Shown here piece by piece: positions 6,739 through 16,510 of a stretch of DNA of 18,124 bases. The stretch is from an uncultured Collinsella sp. (GTDB lineage Bacteria > Actinomycetota > Coriobacteriia > Coriobacteriales > Coriobacteriaceae). The notes under the pieces were generated by a model that made no database searches, was not told the origin of the DNA, and saw only the letters and a list, made by a program, of their open reading frames with translations. A program made the translations under genes and the position numbers. The DNA is taken from NCBI GenBank assembly GCA_900757595.1, contig CAAEOL010000015.1, positions 1-18,124 of the forward strand, given 5' to 3'. Position 1 is the stretch's first letter, and each line of letters begins with the position of its first letter.

Positions 6739-6986
6739 AACTTGTTGTGGAAGGTACGCGAAATGACCTCGTCCTGCTGCTCCTTGGTGAGCGTGTGGAA
6801 GTTCACGGCATAGCCGGAAACGCGGATGGTCAGCTGCGGGTACTTCTCGGGGTGGGCCTGAGCGTCGAGCAGCGTCTCACGGTTGAAGACGTTGATGTTC
6901 AGGTGGTGGCCACCCTTCTCGGCGTAAGCGTCGAGCATGTGGACCAGGTTATCGGCCTGAGTCTCAGAAACTTCAGAAACCTTCAT
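6735..6986 (-). CDS. grcA: Stand-alone glycyl-radical domain subunit of pyruvate formate-lyase
   Basis: This 83-residue protein corresponds to the C-terminal glycyl-radical domain of PFL. EKGGHHLNINVFNRETLLDA (23-42) and HPEKYPQLTIRVSGYAVNF (45-63) match the E. coli PflB/GrcA C-terminus closely, with the radical Gly at position 58 in RVSGYA. The ATG at 6986 has GGAG 8 nt upstream. An upstream extension to 7031 runs through the intergenic hairpin and is unlikely. In E. coli, GrcA (YfiD) is a spare part for oxygen-damaged full-length PflB. Here the adjacent large subunit has no such domain, so this protein should be an obligatory subunit activated by PflA. It follows pflB by 85 nt on the same strand, and its stop lies in the 182-bp palindrome. 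Confidence 0.93.
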   Translation of the reverse strand: MKVSEVSETQADNLVHMLDAYAEKGGHHLNINVFNRETLLDAQAHPEKYPQLTIRVSGYAVNFHTLTKEQQDEVISRTFHNKF

Positions 6987-7009
6987 AATGTGTCTCCTTC
7001 GATTGATAG

Positions 7010-7029
7010 GCGCCGGCCGAAACCGGCGC
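7010..7029. repeat. GC-rich hairpin between pflB and the glycyl-radical gene
   Basis: GCGCCGG (7010-7016) pairs with CCGGCGC (7023-7029) around a 6-nt loop. In the minus-strand transcript it lies after the AT-rich hairpin and just ahead of the downstream Shine-Dalgarno. There is no T-run, so it is more likely an RNA-processing or stability element than a full terminator. Confidence 0.6.
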
Positions 7030-7045
7030 ACTAATCAGTAATCGT

Positions 7046-7070
7046 TATTGTTAGTATAGCACTAACAATA
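7046..7070. repeat. AT-rich hairpin at the pflB 3' end
   Basis: TATTGTTAGT (7046-7055) and ACTAACAATA (7061-7070) form a perfect 10-bp stem with a 5-nt loop, starting 1 nt after the pflB stop (7072-7074). Its position between the two halves of PFL suggests a role in transcript stability or subunit ratio. Confidence 0.65.
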
Positions 7071-7071
7071 G

Positions 7072-9123
<2,052 letters not shown>

Positions 9124-9517
9124 TGTGTAACCACGCTCCTAGTTACGTGTAATGCGGCGCTCTCTCACACCGCTGCTTATTGAATTCTTGAATGTTCGGC
9201 TTGCACTACCGGCTTCTTCCGTTCTTCACCACACGTTGGTGCAGGGAAAACGTTTATCCACCTTGGAACTGCAACCCAAAACCCAAGATTTCACCCGTTT
9301 GAGAAGGATAACATAGCGACCCTCTCCATCTGGGCTGTTATATGTTTCTTTTTTTATATCATAATGGCGTTTTTTACAAACCCGCAGGAAATGCGAGCGC
9401 GAACAACTACCGTTCACCGATTTGTATGTTATTTTTCCTTGCCTTTGTACGACCTTCGCTCTAGCTGTTATGCCAGCTTTAGCAGGGTAAAGTGTCTCAG
9501 AGACCCTACAGAAACTG
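9124..9517 (-). other. AT-rich pflB upstream region
   Basis: This non-coding stretch precedes pflB on the minus strand. Around 9300-9450 it is much richer in A/T than the genes. It holds a promoter-like pair at 9379-9353, implying a leader of over 200 nt. Directly before the start codon, GTAAC and GTTAC (minus strand) form a 5-bp stem with the AGGAG in its 10-nt loop, which would bring the distant ribosome-binding site closer to the ATG. No RNA gene or known riboswitch is recognised, and short ORFs here lack family resemblance. Confidence 0.4.
9353..9379 (-). promoter_or_regulatory. Candidate pflB promoter
   Basis: Minus strand: TTGTAA (9379-9374), 15-bp spacer, TATAAA (9358-9353), in the most AT-rich part of the intergenic region. 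The spacer is short, so the exact hexamers are uncertain. No clear FNR, CRP or Rex palindrome is seen next to it. Confidence 0.35.
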
Positions 9518-9551
9518 CAGGGCGGCCACGGAATCCCCCGTGGCCGCCCTG
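9518..9551 (-). terminator. Terminator of the kduD-kdgT operon
   Basis: A perfect 14-bp stem, CAGGGCGGCCACGG (9518-9531) with CCGTGGCCGCCCTG (9538-9551), has a 6-nt loop. It lies 38 nt beyond the kdgT stop. On the minus strand it is followed by CAGTTTCTGT, a modest T-rich tail. Confidence 0.75.
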
Positions 9552-9589
9552 TGGCGTAGCTAGTTTTTAACTTTGATTGCCGCTTGGCA

Positions 9590-10609
9590 TTAGGCGGCTG
9601 CGGCGGCCTTGTCGGTCGTTGCCTTGCTATCGCCGTTGCCCTGGCCCTCAAAATGCTTGTAGCACCAGCTGGTGACCAGCGGGGTCAAAATAGCCGTCAC
9701 GATTGCGCAGGCAGCAACCTGTGCCGTAGCCGTCGCGAGCACGGCGCCACCGTACATGGCCCCATTGACGCTTGCCATGGCAGCGGGCGTGGCCACATTG
9801 GCTCCGGCGCAGCTTGAAATGGCCGCACCTGCGACACCCGTACCGCCCGTGAGCTTATCGACCGCGATGACGGGAATTGCAAAGACCACCGAGCAGATCA
9901 CGCCGAGCAGGATGCCGGGAAGACCGCCGTTGATGAGCTGGCCAAAAGTCATGGTCGAGCCCATGGCAAAGAAGACGAGCACGATGACGGCGGAAAGTGC
10001 CGGTGCCATCATCTTCTTAAAGCTGGGGAAGAGGTTGCCCAGAATAATGCCAACGACGATCGGCAGGATGGCACCCACGAGCGACCAGCCGATCGGAGCC
10101 TGGCCGGCAGCGCCGAGCACGATCATCGTGAGCGGAGGGCCGACAACCAGCGTGGTGATGGCGACAGCGCCACGCTCGGCCTCGTTGCCCATGGTGCCCA
10201 TCAGTCCAGCGTACATAGCGTTGTTGGCACCCGTGCAAGCCGCCAGCATCACCATGGCAGAAATGCCAAACAAGTTGTCGTTGAACACATAAAGGATGAG
10301 CAGCGACACGGCAACGACCACGATCTGCTTGACGGCGATGATGATGGCGCCGCGTGCAGCGGCGGCAGGAGCACTCTTAAACGAAATCGTCGTGCCGACG
10401 ATGAGCAAAAAAGCGCCCACGAGCGGGCTTGCACCCTGCTGGGTCATGCCGAGCGTAAAGCTGCCGAGCGTTTTGAACAGGTCGGGGAATAGCGTGTTGA
10501 GCAGGCAGCCCAGCAAAAGCGGCACCAAAATATTGGCACCCGGAATGGAGGACATCTTAAAGAACGGCTCCTTTGCCGCCGGCGCCTCCACCGCAGTCGA
10601 TTCACTCAT
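9590..10609 (-). CDS. kdgT: 2-keto-3-deoxygluconate permease
   Basis: This membrane transporter takes up 2-keto-3-deoxygluconate, a product of pectin and uronic-acid breakdown, by cation symport. The 339-residue protein is highly hydrophobic with about ten predicted membrane segments. It shares family landmarks with E. coli KdgT: SIPGANILVPLLLGCLLNT near the start, GPPLTMIVLGAAG, VGIILGNLFP, and the C-terminal DKLTGGTGVAGAAISSCAGA with ANVATPAA. The ATG at 10609 is chosen because AGGAGA (10615-10620) is optimally placed; an in-frame start at 10630 has no such site. It is downstream of a KduD-like dehydrogenase gene with a 108-nt gap containing a possible attenuator. No KDG kinase or aldolase gene is present in the window. 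Confidence 0.9.
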   Translation of the reverse strand: MSESTAVEAPAAKEPFFKMSSIPGANILVPLLLGCLLNTLFPDLFKTLGSFTLGMTQQGASPLVGAFLLIVGTTISFKSAPAAAARGAIIIAVKQIVVVAVSLLILYVFNDNLFGISAMVMLAACTGANNAMYAGLMGTMGNEAERGAVAITTLVVGPPLTMIVLGAAGQAPIGWSLVGAILPIVVGIILGNLFPSFKKMMAPALSAVIVLVFFAMGSTMTFGQLINGGLPGILLGVICSVVFAIPVIAVDKLTGGTGVAGAAISSCAGANVATPAAMASVNGAMYGGAVLATATAQVAACAIVTAILTPLVTSWCYKHFEGQGNGDSKATTDKAAAAA

Positions 10610-10659
10610 ATATATCTCCTTTGGATGCATGCGAATCGTAGCCGCACGCGCCTATGTCA

Positions 10660-10698
10660 GAAAGAAGGCGACGGTCCCGAGTCGCAGGAGCCGTCGCC
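10660..10698 (-). terminator. Intergenic attenuator/terminator between the kduD-like gene and kdgT
   Basis: GGCGACGG (10667-10674) pairs with CCGTCGCC (10691-10698). On the minus strand the 8-bp stem is followed by TTCTTTCT. It sits between two genes of the same operon, so it may end part of the transcripts and lower transporter expression. Confidence 0.5.
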
Positions 10699-10717
10699 GA
10701 ATAATCGTCGCGGGGTA

Positions 10718-11467
10718 TTACCCGTCCAGGACGATGCCGCCGTCGCAGTCACCGATCTCGCCGTTCACGAAGCTAGCGAGGTCGGAAGCAAAGAAGAGCA
10801 CCATCTGCGCAGGCTCGCTTGCCTGGGCGGCGCGGCCCAGAGGAATACCGTTGATGATGCGCTGAGAGTTCTCGTCAGAGAGAATCGAGGTCATATCGGT
10901 CAACGTGAGCGACGGGCACACGGCGTTGCAGCGGACGCCAAACTTGCCGCCTTCCTTGGCGACTGCCTTGGTTAGACCGTTAACACCTGCTTTGGAGCTA
11001 GCGTAGGCAGCGGTTCCGAGCAGGCCGCCACCGATCTTGCCCGCAACGGAGCTCACGTTGACGATAGTGCCGGCATGGGCCGCCTTAAAGTGCGGGTACA
11101 CGGCGTTCATCATGGTAAAGGTTCCGTTGAGGTTGATGTCGATGGTGCGACGCCACTCGGTGTCATCGATCTCGTCGAACTTCTTGGTGCTGATGACGCC
11201 AGCGCAGTTGATCAGGATGTTGGTTTGCGGCAGGTCCGTAAAAATCTGCTCGACGGTCTCGCGCGCCTTGGGTGCATCGGCGACATCGAGCTGATAGAAC
11301 TTGTTGCCCTCGCCAAGCTCGGCCACCGCGGCCTCGCCCTTAGCAGCGTTCCTTGCGATGAGCGCGACGTGTCCGCCGCCCGCGACGATGCCCTTGGCGA
11401 TCTCGAGGCCAATGCCCTGAGTGCCGCCCGTGACAATCGCGGTCTTGCCCGTGAAGTCAAATGCCAT
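10718..11467 (-). CDS. kduD: SDR-family dehydrogenase, probably 2-dehydro-3-deoxy-D-gluconate 5-dehydrogenase (KduD-like)
   Basis: This is a classical short-chain dehydrogenase/reductase of 249 residues. It has the nucleotide-binding TGGTQGIG (13-20), NCAG (87-90), and the catalytic Ser139/140, Tyr155 and Lys159 (YASSK). KduD interconverts 5-keto-4-deoxyuronate-derived 2,5-diketo-3-deoxygluconate and 2-keto-3-deoxygluconate with NAD(H). The assignment rests on the adjacent KDG permease; by sequence alone a 3-oxoacyl-ACP reductase or gluconate 5-dehydrogenase is also possible. The ATG at 11467 has GGAG 3 nt upstream and a longer G-run behind it. It is the first gene of a minus-strand operon, divergent from marR, with a promoter-operator candidate at 11608-11581. 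Confidence 0.8.
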   Translation of the reverse strand: MAFDFTGKTAIVTGGTQGIGLEIAKGIVAGGGHVALIARNAAKGEAAVAELGEGNKFYQLDVADAPKARETVEQIFTDLPQTNILINCAGVISTKKFDEIDDTEWRRTIDINLNGTFTMMNAVYPHFKAAHAGTIVNVSSVAGKIGGGLLGTAAYASSKAGVNGLTKAVAKEGGKFGVRCNAVCPSLTLTDMTSILSDENSQRIINGIPLGRAAQASEPAQMVLFFASDLASFVNGEIGDCDGGIVLDG

Positions 11468-11580
11468 GACTCCAACCCCCTTGATTCAGGTGTCTCCTTG
11501 CGGGAAGTTGGAGCATCGCACGTGGCGATAAATGAGTCCCAGTCGTCATGGTGGTGACAACCCCTCGCCTAACCGCGGGC

Positions 11581-11608
11581 ATAATAGTTCTTTGAAACGC
11601 TTCAGCAA
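11581..11608 (-). promoter_or_regulatory. Candidate promoter with LacI-type operator for the kduD-kdgT operon
   Basis: Minus strand: TTGCTG (11608-11603), 16-bp spacer, TATTAT (11586-11581). The spacer region carries TGAAACGCTTCA (11593-11604), a 12-bp near-palindrome centred on CG with one mismatched pair, as seen for LacI-family sugar regulators. No regulator gene for it is in the window. Confidence 0.4.
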
Positions 11609-11682
11609 TTGAATTTTTTAACTCTTTATGCGCTCTTTATATTGCCCACTGCATGAGGCCCGAATATGCGGGTATCATCTTT

Positions 11683-11719
11683 CACCGAAAATAGTTTCTA
11701 GTGTTAGGGGTTTTCGGTG
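11683..11719 (+). promoter_or_regulatory. Inverted repeat over the marR start codon
   Basis: CACCGAAAA (11683-11691) and TTTTCGGTG (11711-11719) form a perfect 9-bp inverted repeat with a 19-nt centre that includes the AGGGG ribosome-binding site and a TAGTTTCTA palindrome. The GTG start codon is the last three bases. It could be the MarR autoregulatory operator, or an mRNA hairpin limiting translation. Confidence 0.45.
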
Positions 11720-12166
11720 GAAGATACCGATTTCCATGAGCTTGGGCGTCAGCTCTTAACTGAGTTTGGCAGCATGCATCAGCGCATTTCGCGCTTTGCG
11801 GACAAAGCTCTCGGCGGCGAGATGGCTGTCATGCGCGCTCTCATGCTCGCTGGCGGTTCGCTCACGCCGAGCGAACTCGCTGATCGCGCCTGGGTCTCGA
11901 GCGCCCGCATCGCCAACATCCTGCGCGCCCTCGAAACCAAGGGCTGGGTCGAACGCGAGCACTCAAAGACCGACCGTCGTCGCGTACACGTCACGGTGAC
12001 CGACAAAGGCCGACAAGATCTCGAAATCAAACGTCGGGAATTCGAGAAACGCACCGCGGCCTTCCTCGAGCAGCTCGGCGAAACAGATACCCAAGAGATG
12101 GTGCGCCTCCTAAGGCGTGCCAACGAAATTATCGATCGCAATCAAGAAAGGAGAGATGCCGAGTGA
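11717..12166 (+). CDS. MarR-family transcriptional regulator
   Basis: The 149-residue protein has a MarR winged helix-turn-helix layout. A helical N-terminus precedes SLTPSELADRAWVSSARIANIL (HTH, about 48-70), then ETKGWVEREHSKTDRRRVHVTVTDKG (the wing and D-x-R-R-x-x-V-x-V-T motif), and a C-terminal dimerisation helix. It starts at GTG 11717 with AGGGG upstream; no better in-frame ATG exists near the N-terminus. Its stop overlaps the start of the first ABC gene by 4 nt (GTGA), so it is the first gene of a three-gene efflux operon and probably represses it until a ligand is bound. The ligand is unknown. Confidence 0.9.
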   Translation: MEDTDFHELGRQLLTEFGSMHQRISRFADKALGGEMAVMRALMLAGGSLTPSELADRAWVSSARIANILRALETKGWVEREHSKTDRRRVHVTVTDKGRQDLEIKRREFEKRTAAFLEQLGETDTQEMVRLLRRANEIIDRNQERRDAE

Positions 12167-14529
12167 GGATTCTCAAGCTCTTTAAAAAGCATATCCTGGC
12201 GCTACTCACGGCTATCGTACTTATCGTAATCAGCTGCAATGCCGACCTAGCGCTACCTACGTATATGAGTGACATCGTCGATGTGGGCGTGCAGCAAGGC
12301 GGCATCGCCTCGCCCGTACCCGACACCATTCGCGCCGAATCGCTCGATGACCTCAAGCTCTTTATGAGCGCCAAGGATGCCAAAGCGGTAGAGGCCGTGT
12401 TTAGCAAGGCAGACAACAACGGCATTCGGACGTACAAGGGCACCGAGGAAGAGCGCACCGATGGCGGCAAGATTGCTGACATTATGAGCCTGCCCGAGAC
12501 CGTCGTCCTTTCGCTCAACCAGGGCATCGACGCTGGCTCCATGGGCGACATGATGGGCACGTCCAACGAACAAGACAACAGCACCGCCCAGGCCATGCCC
12601 TCCCCCGAGCAGATGGCGGCGATGACGCCCGAGCAGCTCGCCGAGATGCAGCAGAAGGCCGCAGCGGCGCAGAACATGCAAAAGCAGATCGACGCCGACG
12701 GCGGCAAGATCACCATGAAGAGCCTGCGCCTGGGCGTTGAAGGTGGCTTGATCGATCAGGGCAAGCTCGTCGAAGGTGCCAACGATATGGCGGACAAAAT
12801 GGGCTCCATGTCGGGTTCCATCGTGACCCAACGCGCCGTGAGCTATGTGCAAGACGAGTACAAGGCGCAGGGCATCGACCCCGCCGACGTGCAGAACGCC
12901 TACCTGGGCCGCATGGCGACCACGATGTTTGGTCTGTGCCTGATCTCGCTCGTCGCCACCATCCTGACCGGTGCCGTGGCTTCGCGCACCGCCTGCTCCA
13001 TCGCCCGCGACCTGCGCCGCGAGACCTTCAACAAGGTTATGCACTTCTCGCCGGCCGAGGTGGGCAAGTTTAGCCAGGCCTCGCTCATCACCCGCTGCAC
13101 CAACGACATTCAGCAGATCCAGATGGCCGCAACCCTGTTTATCCGCATGTGTCTGATGGCCCCCGTCATGGGCATCGTCGCCGTCATGCGCGTCCTGGCC
13201 AACCATACCGGCCTAGAGTGGACCATCGCCGTGGCCATCATCGCGGTCTCGGCCGTCGTCGGCGTGCTTATGGGCCTCACCATGCCCAAGTTCAAAAAGA
13301 TGCAGAGCTTTGTGGACCGCGTGAACCTTACCGCCCGCGAGCTGCTCGATGGCCTTATGCCCATCCGCTCGTTCAACCGCGAGGAGCATGAGCTCGAGCG
13401 TTTTGACAAGGCTTCGCTCGACCTGATGACCACGCAGCTCTACACCAACCGCGCCATGAGCTTTATGATGCCGCTCATGATGCTCGTCATGAACTGCATC
13501 ACCGTGCTTATCGTCTGGTTTGGCGCGCAGGGCGTGTCCGACGGCGTGATGCAGGTCGGCAACATGATGGCGTTTATCTCCTACACCATGCAGATCGTCA
13601 TGGCGTTTATGATCCTCACCATGGTTTCGGTCCTCCTGCCCCGCGCCGAGGTCGCAGCCGAGCGCGTGGAAGAGGTCATCACCTGCCCCACGAGCATCAA
13701 CGACCCCGCCTCGCCCAAACTGCCCGCTGCCAGCGCGCCGCGCGGCGAGCTCACCTTCCGTGACGTGAGCTTCCAGTATCCCGATGCCCGCGCCGACGTC
13801 ATTAGCGGCGTAAACTTCACCACGCACGCCGGCCAGATGCTCGGCATCATTGGTTCCACGGGCTCGGGCAAGTCCACGCTCGTGCAGCTGATTCCGCGCC
13901 TGTACGACGTGACGGGCGGCAGCATTTCGCTCGACGGCGTCGACGTGCGCGATATGACCCTCTCCGAGCTTCGCCACCGCATCGGTTATATTCCGCAGCA
14001 GGGTCGCCTGTTCTCGGGTACCGTCGAGAGCAACCTCAAGTTTGCCGGCGACATGGTGAGTGACGAGGATATGCGCCAGGCAGCGCGCATCGCACAGGCC
14101 GAGGACTTTATCGCCGAGCGTGAGGGCGGCTACGGCTCCCCCATCAGCCAGGGCGGCTCCAATGTCTCGGGCGGCCAGCGTCAGCGCCTGGCCATCGCCC
14201 GCGCCTTGGCCATGAAGCCCGAGGTCGTGGTGTTCGATGATTCGTTTAGCGCCCTCGACTACAAGACCGACGCGCGCCTGCGCGAGGAGCTGGCCAAAAA
14301 CGTTACCGACGCCGCACTCGTGGTCGTGGCCCAGCGCATCGCGACCATCATGCACGCCGACCAGATCATCGTGCTCGACGACGGCCACGTAGTGGGTACC
14401 GGCACGCACGAGGAGCTGCTGCGCAGCTGCCCGGCGTACCTGGAGATCGCACAGTCGCAGCTTTCCGCCGAGGAGCTGGGGCTTACCCAAGAAGAAATTG
14501 CAGCCGTCATGGAAGGAGGCGAGCGCTAA
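12163..14529 (+). CDS. ABC exporter half-transporter, degenerate ATPase subunit with large extracytoplasmic insert
   Basis: The 788-residue protein has a first membrane helix (about 9-30), then a roughly 200-residue polar insert (about 40-245) rich in Met, Gln and Ala between residues 127 and 180. Five more membrane helices and a nucleotide-binding domain follow. The domain shows Walker A GSTGSGKST (564-572), signature VSGGQ (668-672) and Walker B VVVFDD (688-693). Asp693 replaces the catalytic Glu and Gln724 replaces the H-loop His, so its own ATPase site should be poorly active. This matches the degenerate half of heterodimeric exporters such as TM287/288 and LmrCD. Similar inserts occur in related Firmicutes exporters, as I recall. 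It starts at GTG 12163 with AAGGAG upstream. The next gene starts on its last base. The substrate is unknown. Confidence 0.93.
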   Translation: MRILKLFKKHILALLTAIVLIVISCNADLALPTYMSDIVDVGVQQGGIASPVPDTIRAESLDDLKLFMSAKDAKAVEAVFSKADNNGIRTYKGTEEERTDGGKIADIMSLPETVVLSLNQGIDAGSMGDMMGTSNEQDNSTAQAMPSPEQMAAMTPEQLAEMQQKAAAAQNMQKQIDADGGKITMKSLRLGVEGGLIDQGKLVEGANDMADKMGSMSGSIVTQRAVSYVQDEYKAQGIDPADVQNAYLGRMATTMFGLCLISLVATILTGAVASRTACSIARDLRRETFNKVMHFSPAEVGKFSQASLITRCTNDIQQIQMAATLFIRMCLMAPVMGIVAVMRVLANHTGLEWTIAVAIIAVSAVVGVLMGLTMPKFKKMQSFVDRVNLTARELLDGLMPIRSFNREEHELERFDKASLDLMTTQLYTNRAMSFMMPLMMLVMNCITVLIVWFGAQGVSDGVMQVGNMMAFISYTMQIVMAFMILTMVSVLLPRAEVAAERVEEVITCPTSINDPASPKLPAASAPRGELTFRDVSFQYPDARADVISGVNFTTHAGQMLGIIGSTGSGKSTLVQLIPRLYDVTGGSISLDGVDVRDMTLSELRHRIGYIPQQGRLFSGTVESNLKFAGDMVSDEDMRQAARIAQAEDFIAEREGGYGSPISQGGSNVSGGQRQRLAIARALAMKPEVVVFDDSFSALDYKTDARLREELAKNVTDAALVVVAQRIATIMHADQIIVLDDGHVVGTGTHEELLRSCPAYLEIAQSQLSAEELGLTQEEIAAVMEGGER

Positions 14530-16385
14530 TGGCAGACGAGACCAAGACTCAGATTCCCAAGCCCACCCGCCAGCGCGGTCCCATGGGCCGCATGGGTGGC
14601 ATGGGCCGCGGCGAAAAGGCCAAGGACTTTAAGGGCACCATGAGGCAGCTGCTCGGCTATATCGGCCAGCACAAGATTGCCGTGTTTACCGCCGTCGCCT
14701 TTGCCGTGTGCTCGGTCATCTTTAACATTGTGGGGCCCAAGGTGCTCGGCCAGGTTACTACCAAACTGTTCGAGGGCTTGGTTGCCAAGGTCAACGGCAC
14801 CGGCGATGTCGACTTTGTCTGGATCGCCAAGACGCTCGGCTTTTTGCTCTGTCTGTATCTGGCGAGCTCTGCCTGCAGCCTGATCCAAGGCTGGCTCATG
14901 ACCGGCGTCACGCAAAAGATCTGCTACCGCATGCGCAAGGAGATCGCCGCCAAAATCGCTGTCGTTCCGATGAGTTACTTCAACGGCCACAGCAAGGGCG
15001 ATGTGCTCAGCCGCATCACCAACGACGTCGATACGCTGGGCCAGTCGCTCAACCAAAGCGTGACGCAGCTCATCACGTCGGTAACGCAGATTATCGGCGT
15101 GCTCATCATGATGCTGTCGATCAGCCTGCCGCTCACCGGCGTCACCGTGCTCACGCTGCCTGCCGCCGCGATTATCCTGGCTGTGATGGTTCACTTCTCG
15201 CAGCCGTACTTCCGCGAGCAACAGCAAGTCCTGGGCGCCGTCAACGGCATTATCGAGGAGGACTTTGCCGGCCAGAACGTTATTCAGGTGTTCGACCGCG
15301 CCGAGGCCTCAATCGAGGAGTTCGACCGTCAAAACGACCGCCTCTTTATTAGCGGCTGGCGCTCGCAGTTCCTATCGGGCCTGATGATGCCGCTTATGAG
15401 TCTGGTGGGCAACATGGGCTACGTGGGCGTCGTCGTGGTGGGCGCGCAGCTCGCGCTGACCGGCAATGCCACGCCCGGCGATATCCAGAGCTTTATCCAG
15501 TACGTTCGCAACTTTACGCAACCCGTGCAGCAGCTGGGCAACGTGAGCAACACGATGCAGTCGATGGCCGCTGCCACCGAGCGCGTCTTTGAGTTCTTGG
15601 CCGCGCCCGAGGAGGAGCAGAAGGCCGACGCGCAGATTCCCGAGAGGCGTCCCGGCCACGTGGAGTTCGACCATGTCAAGTTTGGCTACACGCCCGACAA
15701 GACCATCATCCACGACTTTAGCTGCGAGGCGCAGCCCGGCCAGACCATCGCCATCGTCGGCCCCACCGGCGCCGGCAAGACCACGCTCATTAAGCTGCTG
15801 CAGCGCTTTTACGACGTGGACGGCGGTTCGCTGCGCGTCGAGGGCGTCGACGTGCGCGACTGGGACCGCGCGGCGCTGCGCGGCGAGTTTGCCATGGTGC
15901 TGCAGGACACCTGGCTGTTTAACGGTACCATCCGCGAGAACATCCGTTACGGACGCCCCGATGCGAGCGATGCCGAGGTCGAAGCCGCTGCACGTGCCGC
16001 ACGCTGCGACCACTTTATCCATACGCTCGCCGGCGGCTACGACTTTATGATCAACGAGGAGGGCACTAACCTGTCGCAGGGTCAGCGCCAGCTCGTGACC
16101 ATCGCCCGTGCCATTTTGGCCGACCGCCCGGCGCTGATTCTGGACGAGGCGACCTCCAACGTTGACACTCGTACCGAGGAGCTTATTCAGCGTGCCATGG
16201 ATGCGCTAATGCAGGGCCGCACGAGCTTTGTCATCGCGCACCGCCTGTCCACGATCCGCAACGCCGACGTGATCTTGGTGATCCGCGACGGCGACATCGT
16301 CGAGAAGGGCACACACGACGAGCTGCTCGCCCAAGGCGGCTTCTACGCCGACCTGTACAACTCGCAGTTCGACGAAGCGGCGTAG
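14529..16385 (+). CDS. ABC exporter half-transporter, catalytically canonical subunit
   Basis: The 618-residue partner of the preceding gene has a basic, Gly/Met-rich N-terminal tail (about 1-30), six membrane helices, and a nucleotide-binding domain with Walker A GPTGAGKTT (411-419), signature LSQGQ (515-519), Walker B ILDE with Asp539-Glu540, and H-loop His571. The signature LSQGQ deviates from LSGGQ, as is common in this half of heterodimeric exporters. With the first subunit it would form one canonical and one degenerate ATP site. The ATG overlaps the upstream stop by one base (TAATG), and GGAGG lies upstream, so translation is coupled. Drug or lipid export is plausible from the family and the MarR context but is not shown by the sequence. 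Confidence 0.94.
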   Translation: MADETKTQIPKPTRQRGPMGRMGGMGRGEKAKDFKGTMRQLLGYIGQHKIAVFTAVAFAVCSVIFNIVGPKVLGQVTTKLFEGLVAKVNGTGDVDFVWIAKTLGFLLCLYLASSACSLIQGWLMTGVTQKICYRMRKEIAAKIAVVPMSYFNGHSKGDVLSRITNDVDTLGQSLNQSVTQLITSVTQIIGVLIMMLSISLPLTGVTVLTLPAAAIILAVMVHFSQPYFREQQQVLGAVNGIIEEDFAGQNVIQVFDRAEASIEEFDRQNDRLFISGWRSQFLSGLMMPLMSLVGNMGYVGVVVVGAQLALTGNATPGDIQSFIQYVRNFTQPVQQLGNVSNTMQSMAAATERVFEFLAAPEEEQKADAQIPERRPGHVEFDHVKFGYTPDKTIIHDFSCEAQPGQTIAIVGPTGAGKTTLIKLLQRFYDVDGGSLRVEGVDVRDWDRAALRGEFAMVLQDTWLFNGTIRENIRYGRPDASDAEVEAAARAARCDHFIHTLAGGYDFMINEEGTNLSQGQRQLVTIARAILADRPALILDEATSNVDTRTEELIQRAMDALMQGRTSFVIAHRLSTIRNADVILVIRDGDIVEKGTHDELLAQGGFYADLYNSQFDEAA

Positions 16386-16418
16386 ATTCGGCCGCAGGGA
16401 ACGAATGACGCCCGAGAA

Positions 16419-16454
16419 CGGGGGCGCAGGACAGCCTGCGCCCCCGCTTTTGTT
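16419..16454 (+). terminator. Terminator of the marR-ABC operon
   Basis: A perfect 12-bp stem, CGGGGGCGCAGG (16419-16430) with CCTGCGCCCCCG (16435-16446), has loop ACAG and tail CTTTTGTT. It lies 33 nt after the second ABC stop. Outer CCGCAG/CTGCGG flanks can extend the stem. Confidence 0.9.
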
Positions 16455-16510
16455 CTGCGGTCCTCGAACCGCCTCCCCTGTGACCTGATTGACAGCCCAC
16501 TCCAAGCCCC

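Noticed and set aside
12253..14490. Long minus-strand open frames opposite the first ABC gene (12253-13206 and 13213-14490)
   Set aside because: These are His/Ala/Gly/Asp-rich antisense shadows of the ABC exporter gene, with no recognisable domain or ribosome-binding site.
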